From NCBI GenBank assembly GCA_035465695.1, contig DATIVR010000017.1, forward strand, positions 1-64,000: a stretch of DNA of 64,000 bases. The letters are read 5' to 3'. A model generated the notes under the pieces. That model saw only the letters and a list, made by a program, of their open reading frames with translations. It was not told the origin of the DNA and made no database searches. The translations under genes and the position numbers were made by a program. The stretch's first letter is position 1, and each line of letters opens with the position of its first letter. This DNA comes from DASUBN01 sp035465695 (GTDB lineage Bacteria; Pseudomonadota; Gammaproteobacteria; Natronospirales; REEB76). Positions 25,841 through 34,574 of this stretch are shown in pieces.

Positions 25841-27019
25841 TTAGGCCAGGTCCGGGTCGTCGTCAAAGGATACGCCTCGGCGCAGCATGTTGTCGCCGAA
25901 CCGGTCGCGCACCGCATCGGCGGTGGATTCCAGGCGCTGACGCTTCGCCCGGCTTTCGTCAAATAGCTCCTGCTGCTCGTCGCCGGCGAAGTCGCGGGCT
26001 CCCACGCCCAGGAGCCGTAGCGGACGTAGCGGATGTTCCGCAAGCCAACGGGCCAGCAGCGCGCGGGCGATAGGGTAGAGCGCGTCGAAGCTGGCATCCG
26101 CCGGCGTGAAGCGGCGCTGGCGGGTATGGCGGCTGAAGTCCGCTTCCCGCAACTTCACCACCACGGTTTGGGGCTTGAGGTCATTCTTGCGCAGGATCCG
26201 ACACAGGTCCTCCGTGAGGGACCGCAGGATCGGATCCAGCTCGCGCAGGTCCGTCAGATCCCGTTCGAAGGTGGTCTCCTGGCTCACCGAACGTTCTCCA
26301 CCAGAGCCGTCCACCGGCCGGTCATCGCGGCCTTCGGCCAGCGACTTGAAGCGCAGCGCCTGGGAGCCGAACAGCGCCTTTAGCTTGGCTTCCGGCGCCA
26401 GCCGCAACTCGCGGATGGTGGCGATCTTGGCCCGCGCCAGGGATTCACCGGTGCGCGGGCCGATCCCCCACATGGCAGTGACCGGTAAGGGATCCAAGGT
26501 GGCTTGCACCTCTTCCTGCTTCACATGCTGTAGCCCATCGGGTTTGCAACGCTGGGAGACGATCTTCGCGACGAGCTTGTTGGGCGCAAGACCCACGGAT
26601 GCGGTCAGGCCAGTGGCGGTACGGATGGTGTGCTTGATATGCCGGCCAAGCGTCAGTGGGTCATCACTGCCGACAGCGCCGGTGAGGTCCAAGAAGGCTT
26701 CGTCGAGAGACAGGCCCTGGATGACGGGCGTGAAGGACTCGAACACCTGAAATACCTGTTGCGACATCTCCCGATAGCGGGACATGCGTCCCTGGATGTA
26801 TATGCCCTGCGGGCAACGGCGGCGTGCCTCGTACATCGGCATGGCTGAATGCACGCCGAACACGCGGGCTTCGTAGCTCGCGGCCGTCACCACGCCGCGG
26901 CTGCCGATGCCACCGACGATCACGGGTCTGCCGATGAGCTGAGGATTATCGAGTTGTTCCACGGACGCGTAGAAAGCGTCCATGTCCACGTGCGCGATGA
27001 GGCGCGGTAGTGCGGTCAC
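25841..27019 (-). CDS. dinB: DNA polymerase IV (Y-family)
   Basis: The 392-residue enzyme is an error-prone translesion polymerase. Motifs: IAHVDMDAFYASVE (catalytic Asp about 12, steric gate F16-Y17), YREMSQQVFQVFESF, SLDEAFLDLTG (catalytic Asp/Glu about 104), VGLAPNKLVAKIVS and helix-hairpin-helix WGIGPRTGESL. The start is a GTG at 27019, which puts the motif at the usual distance. I see no LexA-type box upstream. It lies 19 bases downstream of the DUF4136 gene in the same direction. Confidence 0.95.
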   Translation of the reverse strand: MTALPRLIAHVDMDAFYASVEQLDNPQLIGRPVIVGGIGSRGVVTAASYEARVFGVHSAMPMYEARRRCPQGIYIQGRMSRYREMSQQVFQVFESFTPVIQGLSLDEAFLDLTGAVGSDDPLTLGRHIKHTIRTATGLTASVGLAPNKLVAKIVSQRCKPDGLQHVKQEEVQATLDPLPVTAMWGIGPRTGESLARAKIATIRELRLAPEAKLKALFGSQALRFKSLAEGRDDRPVDGSGGERSVSQETTFERDLTDLRELDPILRSLTEDLCRILRKNDLKPQTVVVKLREADFSRHTRQRRFTPADASFDALYPIARALLARWLAEHPLRPLRLLGVGARDFAGDEQQELFDESRAKRQRLESTADAVRDRFGDNMLRRGVSFDDDPDLA

Positions 27020-27038
27020 AGCACACCGGGGCTATGGG

Positions 27039-27617
27039 TCAGGGCTGTGCGGGGAACTTGTCGAAGATGTCCTTGACCGCTTCCTGCACGGACTGGTCGC
27101 TGTAGTTGTCCTGGTTGAGCAGCTCGGTGGTCCAGCCGCGCCACACCAGCCGCTTGCTCCGGCCATCCAACACGTCGAGCATCAAGGTGCCCTCGCTGCG
27201 GGTCCGCACATCCGGGCCTACGGGGAATCCCACGGCGCCGAACCCATGCGGGAAGGCGTCGACGAAGCCGAAGCTGAAGGAGGGCCCCGTGCTCTCCAGC
27301 GTCTGCTTGGCGCTGGTGTGATAAGTCACCAGGAAGTCCGGGTTCGCGTCTGGCGCCACCTCGTCGTAGCCCCGGGCGCGCAAGTCGTCGCTCACGGCCT
27401 TATGCACCCGGGACTCGAGGATCTGGCTGTCCAGGATGGGATCGCGCACCGGTCCGGCGGGCGGGCTCAGCCAGGCGAAGTGGTGGTATCCCGAGAGCTT
27501 GGCGTCCTGATCCTGCTCGGTATAGATGCGGGGGGCACAGGCGGCCAGGAGCAAGCTGAGGCCAATCAGGCCCAGACCGAGGATGCGGGTAAAAAAGCCT
27601 TTGAAATCAATGTTCAT
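27039..27617 (-). CDS. DUF4136 lipoprotein
   Basis: A 192-residue lipoprotein: N-terminal basic stretch, hydrophobic core and lipobox LAAC (cysteine about 27). The mature part has the DUF4136 pattern: DAKLSGYHHFAWL, LDSQILESRVHKAVSDDLRARGYDEV, ANPDFLVTYH, GTLMLDVLDGRSKRLVWRG and the ending VKDIFDKFP. The family is of unknown function and envelope-associated. A long AT-rich dyad lies in the divergent region before it and may control it and the GGDEF gene. Confidence 0.88.
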   Translation of the reverse strand: MNIDFKGFFTRILGLGLIGLSLLLAACAPRIYTEQDQDAKLSGYHHFAWLSPPAGPVRDPILDSQILESRVHKAVSDDLRARGYDEVAPDANPDFLVTYHTSAKQTLESTGPSFSFGFVDAFPHGFGAVGFPVGPDVRTRSEGTLMLDVLDGRSKRLVWRGWTTELLNQDNYSDQSVQEAVKDIFDKFPAQP

Positions 27618-27675
27618 GACGGAAACCTCGCGGGGTCACTGGAGTCTAGCATGGGCAGTTGCGACACTCTTACGA

Positions 27676-27705
27676 CAAGATATTTTGTATACAAACAATA
27701 TCTTG
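27676..27705. promoter_or_regulatory. 30-bp AT-rich dyad between DUF4136 and GGDEF genes
   Basis: Perfect 9-bp arms CAAGATATT (27676-27684) and AATATCTTG (27697-27705) enclose a second palindrome, TTTGTATACAAA (27684-27695). The site is 59 bases before the GGDEF GTG start and 58 bases before the DUF4136 start on the other strand. It is likely an operator for a dimeric regulator acting on one or both genes. Confidence 0.6.
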
Positions 27706-27763
27706 CGCGGTATAGAAGGGCTAGGTAATAAGGGACTACAGGGGCCAGGACTTAATATCTCAC

Positions 27764-29629
27764 GTGAAGAACGCCCGCCAACTCTCGGTGGTCTACGCAG
27801 CACTGCTCGCCCTGGCGGGCTTCATCCTGCTCATCTATCTCTCGGTGCATACCCAACTCGAGATCACCAATGTCGCGGCGGTGGTGGGTTTCACGCTGTT
27901 CGGCATCGTGGTGGTGCTGTTCGGTTTCCCGGCACCCCACGTCGGTCATGTCTCGCTGGACCGTGTGGTGCAGATCTCCAGCATCTTGATCTTCGGCACG
28001 CTCCCGGCGGCATGGATCGCCGGCATATCGTCGGTGATCTGGCCGTTTCTGCCTTGGGGCGCGAACCGCAACCAGGACCTGCGCCTCACCATACTGCGCG
28101 CCGGCCACAACTCCGGGATGATCATCTTCCTGATCCTGGCCATCGGCGGCGTCTATCAGCTGCTGGGCGGCCACGTGCCCCTGCTCGAACTCGATCTCCA
28201 CGACGGCGTGCTGATGCTGTTCCTGGCCATCGGCATGCAGCTCCTGAACATGTGCTTCGTAGCGGTGATCGCGTGGCTGGAAGGCTTCGATTGGAGGAAA
28301 GCCTTCGGTTTCTTCAGCTTCGCGGTGGACATCGCCGCGGTGCCACTCGCAGTGTTCACCGCCATCGTCTACAACCGGCTGGAGGCGCCGGTCTTCTGGC
28401 TGTTCCTGATGGTGCTGTTCCTCATCATCTGGATCGTGAAGCATATCGCCGACACCCAGACCACGCTCGCGGTCAAGAAGGACGAACTGGAGGCGCTGAA
28501 CCGTGTGGGCCGCGCCGTGTCCGGAGCGCTGGTGCTGGATGACCTCATCGAGTTGATCTTCCGGGAGAGCAAGAACCTCTTGGAATCCGACTCCTTCATG
28601 CTCGCGCTGTACGACGAATCCACCCGTGAACTGGATATCCGGTTGCATCACAACCGCGCCGGGCGCCAGGCTACGCGCCGCCGCCGCTTGGGCGAGGGCA
28701 TCTTGGGCTGGGTGGTCGCCAGCAACAAGCCGGTGTTCATCAGCGACTGGAACTCGGACGAGAGTGAATTCAAGAACATGATGATCCACATCGGTGACAC
28801 GCCGCAGACGCAGTCGTTCATCGCCGTGCCTATCACCTATCGCGAGAGGGTATTGGGCGTGCTCTCGGTGCAGGGGTATACACCCTACATGTTCAGCGAT
28901 TCGCAGTTCGAGTTGGTGGTCACGTTCGCGGGCCAGGTAGCGGTAGCCATCGCCAACGCGCGGCTGTTCGAGGAACTGGAGAAGGGCCGCAATGAACTGG
29001 AGCGTCGGGTGGTGGAACGCACCCACGATCTGGCGCTGCAGAAGGACGAGCTGCATGCCCTCACCGAGTCCCTGCGCAGCGCCAACCGCGAGAAGGAGGA
29101 ACTGCTGGGGCGCCTGCAGCAACAAGCCTCGGAGCTGGAACGCCAGAGCCGCGAGGACGGGTTGACCGGACTCTACAACCGCCGGTACCTCGACAGCCGG
29201 CTGGATTTCGAAGTGAAGCGCGCCGAGCGCTACAACCGTCAGATCGCCCTGGCCATGGCCGATGTCGACCGCTTCAAAGGCGTCAACGACCAGCACTCGC
29301 ACATGGTCGGTGATGACGTGTTGCGTGCCATCGCCAACATCCTGCGCACCCAGTGCCGTTCCATCGACATCATCGCCCGCTATGGCGGCGAGGAATTCCT
29401 GCTCTGCTTCCCGGAGACGGCCAAGGACAATGCCGTGAATGTCTGCGAGAAGATCCGCAGGCACGTGGAGGAATATGACTGGTCACGCCTGCAGCCGGGG
29501 CTGCATGTCACCCTGAGTGTGGGAGTGGCGGCGGCGCCCCCGGCGTACGATGTCGATGCCTTGATCGCAGCGGCAGACGAGAAGCTGTACGACGCTAAAC
29601 GCGGCGGAAGAAATCGCGTGTGCGCTTGA
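27764..29629 (+). CDS. Membrane GAF-GGDEF diguanylate cyclase
   Basis: The 621-residue protein has an N-terminal block of six or seven hydrophobic helices (about 8-225), a GAF-like sensory domain (about 245-400; LGEGILGWVVASNKPVFISD, QSFIAVPITYRERVLGVLSVQ as landmarks), a coiled coil (about 400-455) and a GGDEF domain (GGEEF near 543) with an RxxD inhibition site (RSID) five residues before it. It should make c-di-GMP at the inner membrane. The start is GTG at 27764; an alternative is not evident. Its 3' end overlaps the convergent GGDEF-EAL gene by 35 bases. Confidence 0.93.
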   Translation: MKNARQLSVVYAALLALAGFILLIYLSVHTQLEITNVAAVVGFTLFGIVVVLFGFPAPHVGHVSLDRVVQISSILIFGTLPAAWIAGISSVIWPFLPWGANRNQDLRLTILRAGHNSGMIIFLILAIGGVYQLLGGHVPLLELDLHDGVLMLFLAIGMQLLNMCFVAVIAWLEGFDWRKAFGFFSFAVDIAAVPLAVFTAIVYNRLEAPVFWLFLMVLFLIIWIVKHIADTQTTLAVKKDELEALNRVGRAVSGALVLDDLIELIFRESKNLLESDSFMLALYDESTRELDIRLHHNRAGRQATRRRRLGEGILGWVVASNKPVFISDWNSDESEFKNMMIHIGDTPQTQSFIAVPITYRERVLGVLSVQGYTPYMFSDSQFELVVTFAGQVAVAIANARLFEELEKGRNELERRVVERTHDLALQKDELHALTESLRSANREKEELLGRLQQQASELERQSREDGLTGLYNRRYLDSRLDFEVKRAERYNRQIALAMADVDRFKGVNDQHSHMVGDDVLRAIANILRTQCRSIDIIARYGGEEFLLCFPETAKDNAVNVCEKIRRHVEEYDWSRLQPGLHVTLSVGVAAAPPAYDVDALIAAADEKLYDAKRGGRNRVCA

Positions 29630-32600
29630 GCAGACCCGGGCTCAGTGCCCCCAGCTCATCCCCCGGCATGAGGTTCAGGTTCTCGCGCTGAAACAGCGCA
29701 TCGGCTTTCTGTGCGTCCAGGGCCGACGAGAACAGTTTGCCCTGAGCCGCCCGGCAACCGAGGCTATCCAGGATATGCAGTTGTTGGCGGGTCTCCACCC
29801 CCTCCGCGACGGTGTTCATCCCGAGCTCGCGCGCGAGGTCGATGATGGTGCGCACGATCGCGGCGTGCTTCGCATTCTGTTCCATGTCCATGACGAAGCT
29901 GCGGTCGATCTTGAGGGTATCCAACGGTAGTGCCGCGAGATAGCTCAAGGACGAGAACCCGGTCCCGAAGTCGTCCAGATGCAGCGCCACACCTAGGTTC
30001 CTCAGGCGTCGCAGGCTATGCTCGGCGGCCTTGGGGTTCTCGAGGAATACGGTCTCGGTGATCTCGAGATGCAGGCCCGAGGCAGGCAGGCCGCTCTCCA
30101 GCAGCGCGCTATTCACCCGCTGCGGCAGTCCGGCGTACATGAACTGCTTGTGGGCAAGGTTGACCGCCACTGTGAGCTCGCGGGCCTGCGGGTGACGGGT
30201 GCGCCAGGAATACAGCTGGCGGCAGGCCTCTTCCAGCAGCCACCAGCCCATGGGCAAGATCAGGCCGGTCTCTTCCGCCACGCCCAGGAACTCGTCCGGT
30301 CCCAACAGGCCTCGGACCGGGTGCTGCCAGCGCATCAGCGCCTCGAATCCCAGCAGCCGTCCGTGGGTGACGGACACCAGCGGCTGGTAGTGCACGCGCA
30401 GTTCGCGGTTGTCCAGCGCTTGGCGCAACTCGGTCTCCACCCGTAGCCGCGCGCGCGCGCGTGCGTACATGTCGTGATCGAAGACCACATAGCTCGCCTT
30501 GCCTGCCGCCTTGGCCCGGTACATGGCGGTATCGGCGTCGCGCAGCAGCTCCTCGGTGGTGGCGTAATCCGCGTGACCCGGTGCGATGCCGATGCTCGCG
30601 TTGGTGTAGATCTCGTTGTCGCCAAGGCGCACCGGATGCACCAGCTCCGTGAGGATCTGCTCCGCCACCTGCACCGCGTCCTCTGCATCACTGGTCTGGC
30701 CGACCAGCACCGTGAACTCGTCGCCGCCGTGGCGTGCCAGGATATCCCAAGGTCCCAGGCACTTCTTGAGGCGCTGCGCCACCTGCACCAGCAACTCATC
30801 GCCCGCGGCGTGGCCCAAGCTGTCATTCACCACCTTGAAGCTGTCCAAATCGATGAACAGGACCGCGTAGCCCGGCGCGCCCTTGGGGCGGCTGCGCTCC
30901 ATGGCCTTGGCCAGCCGCTCGATGAACAGGGTGCGGTTGGGAAGCCCGGTGAGCGGGTCGTGAGTGGCGTTGTGACGCAGCTGGTTCTCGAAGCGGCGCT
31001 GTTCGGTGACGTCACGCACGGTACCGATCATCAGGCGCCGGTCGTCCTGGTCGATGATGCCTATGCTGTGGGTGACGTTGATGCGGGTCTTGCGGTCCTT
31101 CTGTATCAGTTCGGACTCGTAGTCGTTGGCCACTTCCTCGCCGCGCTGGCGCCGCTGAAAGCGATCGTCGGCGGCAGCCAGCTCCTCCGGCGGGAAGATG
31201 TCGCGGTAACTCATGCCGATGAGTTCGGCCTCGGTGTAGCCGAGCATGTCGGCGAAGGCACGATTCACGTAGGTGTAGTAACCGTTCTCGTTGATGAACA
31301 CGCCGACCTGGGCGTGCCCCACCAGCAGGCGATAACGTTGCTCGGAGCGCTGCAGGGCGGTCTCGGCGCGTTTGCGTGCCGTGATATCCTGCAGCGAGCC
31401 TTCGTAATACGCGACGCTGCCATCCGGGTTGCGGACTACGCGCGCGCTCAAACTCACCCAGATGTCATTGCCATCGCGGCGGCGCAGCTCGACCTCGCGA
31501 CCGGTGACGCGGCCGGTCCGCTCCAGGTCGGCATTGATGCGGCGGCGTTCGTCCGGGTCGCGATAGAGTTCGCCAATGTTCTTGATGCTGGTGAGCAAAG
31601 CGGCCGGATTTGGATAGCCGAAGATGTCCGCCAATGCCTGGTTGGCGCGCAGATACTGGCCGGTCGGCGTGCTCTGGTACATGCCGATCACGGCGTTCTC
31701 GAAGATGGCGCGGAACTTCTGCTCCGCCGCCAGGAGCGCCTCTTGGGTACGGCGTTCTTCGGTGATGTCGCGGATGGTGCCGGTGCTGGCGAGCTGGCCG
31801 TTCAAGGTGATGGGACCGGAGCGCACCGAGGCCAGAATGCGGGTCACCCCATCCTTCTTCAGCAGGTGCACCTCATAGGCGCTCTTCTCCCATTGGCCGG
31901 CGCGGCGCTTGCGCCATAGGTCCTCCAGGAAGTCACGGTCTTCCGGCGCTATGAACTTCATGTACGGCGTGCCGGTCATCTCGGTGACGCCATATCCCAG
32001 CATATCGGCATAGGCCTGGTTCACGTACGTGTAGTTGCCTTCCTGGGTGACGAACACGCCGTCCTGGCTGTAATCGACCAGGGTGCGGTACTTCTCTTCC
32101 GACACCGAGAGCGCCAACTCCGCGGCATGGCGGGCGCTGATGTCGACGAAGCTGCCCTCGTAATACAGCACTTCCCCAGACTCGCCCTTGACGGCGTGTG
32201 CACTCTCCGAGACCCACAGGTGGCTCCCGTCGCGGCGCAGCACTTCCAGGTGACAGCCCTCGAAGTAACCCTCCTTCCTCAGGAGCTCGGCGAGTTCGGC
32301 ACGGGCTTCGGGATCCACATAGAGATCGCGTCCGAGGTCCTGAACCGACCGCATGAGATCCTGGGACGAGGCATATCCCAGGAGGCGCGCCATGGCGGGA
32401 TTGACGTCGAGGAAGCGGCCATCCGGGCTGCTCTGGTAGATGGCTTCCACCGCGTGATCGAAGATCGCGCGGTAGCGGGTCTCGGCGCGACGCTGCGCGG
32501 CACGATCGGCCTCGCGTTGCCGGACGTCCTCGAGGATGCCGAGCACGTAGTGCTCGCCATCCACCGTCACGACCGCGGCGATGAGCAGGCATTCGAACTC

Positions 32601-32861
32601 GCTGCCGTCGCGGCGGCGGTAGGTCATGGGTCGCGTCGTGATGTTGCGCTGCTCGATGAGTTCCTGCGCGAACTGCTCGCGCTTCGCGGCATCCCAGATG
32701 CCGAGTTCCACCGAGGTCTTGCCGATCAGGTGTTCGCGCGAGTAACCGAGCGCGCGCTCGAAGCTGTCGTTCACATCCACGAAGCGGCCATCGGCCAAGC
32801 GCGTGAGTGCGACCAGACTGGATGAGCCATTGAATGCACTGGCGAGTTTCACGCCTGGCAC
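29595..32861 (-). CDS. Five-PAS GGDEF-EAL c-di-GMP protein
   Basis: A soluble 1088-residue sensor: PAS domains at about 1-125, 126-253, 254-378, 379-505 and 506-632, then GGDEF (about 633-800) and EAL (about 815-1065). GGDEF is intact (ARHGGDEF) but the inhibition site reads GPWD, lacking its Arg. The EAL domain has EALMRWQHP, LHLEITE, LDDFGTGFSSL and the KID motif, so it should hydrolyse c-di-GMP. PAS2-PAS3 and PAS4-PAS5 are near copies, a tandem duplication. The start is GTG at 32861; GTG at 32852 is possible. The dual-domain enzyme could make or break c-di-GMP depending on PAS signals. Confidence 0.94.
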   Translation of the reverse strand: MPGVKLASAFNGSSSLVALTRLADGRFVDVNDSFERALGYSREHLIGKTSVELGIWDAAKREQFAQELIEQRNITTRPMTYRRRDGSEFECLLIAAVVTVDGEHYVLGILEDVRQREADRAAQRRAETRYRAIFDHAVEAIYQSSPDGRFLDVNPAMARLLGYASSQDLMRSVQDLGRDLYVDPEARAELAELLRKEGYFEGCHLEVLRRDGSHLWVSESAHAVKGESGEVLYYEGSFVDISARHAAELALSVSEEKYRTLVDYSQDGVFVTQEGNYTYVNQAYADMLGYGVTEMTGTPYMKFIAPEDRDFLEDLWRKRRAGQWEKSAYEVHLLKKDGVTRILASVRSGPITLNGQLASTGTIRDITEERRTQEALLAAEQKFRAIFENAVIGMYQSTPTGQYLRANQALADIFGYPNPAALLTSIKNIGELYRDPDERRRINADLERTGRVTGREVELRRRDGNDIWVSLSARVVRNPDGSVAYYEGSLQDITARKRAETALQRSEQRYRLLVGHAQVGVFINENGYYTYVNRAFADMLGYTEAELIGMSYRDIFPPEELAAADDRFQRRQRGEEVANDYESELIQKDRKTRINVTHSIGIIDQDDRRLMIGTVRDVTEQRRFENQLRHNATHDPLTGLPNRTLFIERLAKAMERSRPKGAPGYAVLFIDLDSFKVVNDSLGHAAGDELLVQVAQRLKKCLGPWDILARHGGDEFTVLVGQTSDAEDAVQVAEQILTELVHPVRLGDNEIYTNASIGIAPGHADYATTEELLRDADTAMYRAKAAGKASYVVFDHDMYARARARLRVETELRQALDNRELRVHYQPLVSVTHGRLLGFEALMRWQHPVRGLLGPDEFLGVAEETGLILPMGWWLLEEACRQLYSWRTRHPQARELTVAVNLAHKQFMYAGLPQRVNSALLESGLPASGLHLEITETVFLENPKAAEHSLRRLRNLGVALHLDDFGTGFSSLSYLAALPLDTLKIDRSFVMDMEQNAKHAAIVRTIIDLARELGMNTVAEGVETRQQLHILDSLGCRAAQGKLFSSALDAQKADALFQRENLNLMPGDELGALSPGLLKRTRDFFRRV

Positions 32862-33011
32862 CTACCCGTTGCAGCCGTCGTTAAGTCCCGCTTCCGGTGC
32901 GGCGCCACTGCCCCGCGCCGGCCGGGGAGGGACTATCCTGCATTAAGTTAATTTAGGCCAAAATTTCCCAGCCGCCTACCTCGGCATCATGTCGGGCATC
33001 CGAGATAACAG

Positions 33012-33032
33012 AAAAAGCCTGTCAAGTGAGGC
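33012..33032 (-). terminator. Weak terminator candidate after the DUF3667 gene
   Basis: On the minus strand GCCT and AGGC arms (33029-33032, 33017-33020) with an eight-base loop are followed by five T residues. The stem is only four pairs, so the call is weak. The rest of the 215-bp gap (32862-33077) shows no gene and must hold the promoter of the GGDEF-EAL gene, which I cannot place. Confidence 0.3.
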
Positions 33033-33077
33033 GCTTAGGGGGTGATGCTCGAAATAGGCTGATGATGCGGACGAGAG

Positions 33078-34574
33078 TCAGAGCTCCACGGCCGTCAGCA
33101 CCACCCCCGCCGCGAAGGTGAGGCCGAATGCGATGCTGTAGCTGATGAACAACATGAAGAATTTCAAGGCGGTCATGAACCAGCCTTGCCGGTAGAAGAA
33201 GCGCAGCGCCAGGAACAGGTAGATGGCGATATACCACCAGGCCAGGGTCCCCAGCTTGTGCCCCAAGGGTTCCAGCCATAGCACATGATGGCTCAGCGAC
33301 CCGAGCAACATCACCAGCAGCATCACCATGAAAGCCATGGAGTGGAAATGCAGGGTGAACACGAAGTGTTCAGTGAGATAGCGCTTCGAGCCGATGTAGA
33401 AGAGCTTGAGGAAGATGGCGATGAGCGGCATCAGCACGAACATCATCTTCGGCAGGTTCTGGCCCAGTTTCTTCTTGAACTCGTCCTGATGAGCGGGATC
33501 CCTCAGGTTCTCGAGCGCCTTGGTAAGGCGGTTCTCGTCGGCGTCATCTTTCTTGCCCTTAAGGTCGCCTGGGTCGATCTGCACCAAGCCATCGGCCATG
33601 GAGAGTGAACCGGAAACCGGACTGGGCGCCGGTGATTTCGCGCCCGGACCGTATGTATAGCGCCGCACCTTCGACGGGACGCTTGCTGCGGCCTTGGCCG
33701 CGGTCGTGGCGGCTGCCGGCGACTTGTCCAACGCCGCGAGCTCTTCCTCGAGGATCGACCTCGCGAAGCTCTTGGCGCCCGCGTCGCCGGGCTCGGAATT
33801 CAGCTGCTGCAAGGCGCTCTGGATCTGGTCGCGGGTCTCTTCCTTGGTCTGTTTCGGCACGCTGCCTTCGGTCACCGCCACGGGTTTGCCGTTCACCATC
33901 ACATTGTTGCCGCCGCTCAGGGCGGTGAGCTGTGGCCAGAAGATGGCAGCCAGGAAGAAGAACACGATGCTGGTGAACAGGTACAGGCGAAACGGTTTTA
34001 CGTAGCGCTCTTCGTGGCCGAGGCAATATTCGGTGGTGAGATAACCCGGACGGAACATCAGCGGCACGATGCTATGGAAGAACTTGGTATCGAAGCCGAA
34101 GTGGGTCGCGGCGAAGTCCTGCAGCACGTTCCACAGCGGGGCCACGTAGGTGTGGTTCTTCTGTCCGCACTCCATGCAGAACTTGCCGGTGAGCGGTGTA
34201 CCGCAGTTGCGGCAGCGCGGGCCTTCCGGCGGCAGCACCAATCCCGGCAGCGCGAGAGTGCCGGCCACTGGCGCGTCCAGGTCGAAGACGCGGCGACTGG
34301 TCTTCATCTTGTCGCCGAATCGCCTCACCCCGTCCTCGCGCATGCGAGGCGCATGTTCAGCAAGGTACTGGTCCAGCTCAGCGCGGCTGCCTAACGTGTA
34401 CTGCACGACGCGGCGCTCGGTGCCCGCCGCGGGACCCTCGGGTTTCAGGATGCGGGCATCATGGAACCCGGGCAGGGCGAGCATGTGGCGCACATGGTCC
34501 TTCAGCCATGCGTCGAACTCCGCGGCGGCGTCAGCCTGGATGTCCAGGGTGACCTCGTAGACCAGTGCGCTCAT
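33078..34574 (-). CDS. DUF4286-DUF3667 fusion membrane protein with zinc ribbon
   Basis: The 498-residue product joins two families. Residues 1 to about 100 are a DUF4286 ferredoxin-like domain (LVYEVTLDIQADAAAEFDAWLKDH is its first strand-helix; MLALPGFHDARIL). From about 125 a zinc ribbon CRNCG...CMECG leads into a DUF3667-type membrane region with about five hydrophobic helices (near 195-215, 380-398, 412-430, 440-460, 475-495). A charged, Ala/Lys-rich insert (about 235-365) separates the first from the last helices. The function is unknown. Its ATG overlaps the FadE stop (ATGA), so it is translationally coupled to fadE. Confidence 0.8.
   Translation of the reverse strand: MSALVYEVTLDIQADAAAEFDAWLKDHVRHMLALPGFHDARILKPEGPAAGTERRVVQYTLGSRAELDQYLAEHAPRMREDGVRRFGDKMKTSRRVFDLDAPVAGTLALPGLVLPPEGPRCRNCGTPLTGKFCMECGQKNHTYVAPLWNVLQDFAATHFGFDTKFFHSIVPLMFRPGYLTTEYCLGHEERYVKPFRLYLFTSIVFFFLAAIFWPQLTALSGGNNVMVNGKPVAVTEGSVPKQTKEETRDQIQSALQQLNSEPGDAGAKSFARSILEEELAALDKSPAAATTAAKAAASVPSKVRRYTYGPGAKSPAPSPVSGSLSMADGLVQIDPGDLKGKKDDADENRLTKALENLRDPAHQDEFKKKLGQNLPKMMFVLMPLIAIFLKLFYIGSKRYLTEHFVFTLHFHSMAFMVMLLVMLLGSLSHHVLWLEPLGHKLGTLAWWYIAIYLFLALRFFYRQGWFMTALKFFMLFISYSIAFGLTFAAGVVLTAVEL

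Noticed and set aside
27752..29464. 570-codon frame opposite the GAF-GGDEF gene
   Set aside because: The plus strand encodes intact GAF and GGDEF domains; the reverse frame is rich in His/Gln/Glu without motifs.
30474..31919. 481-codon frame opposite the five-PAS protein
   Set aside because: Shadow of the PAS/GGDEF coding sequence; no signal or motif of its own.
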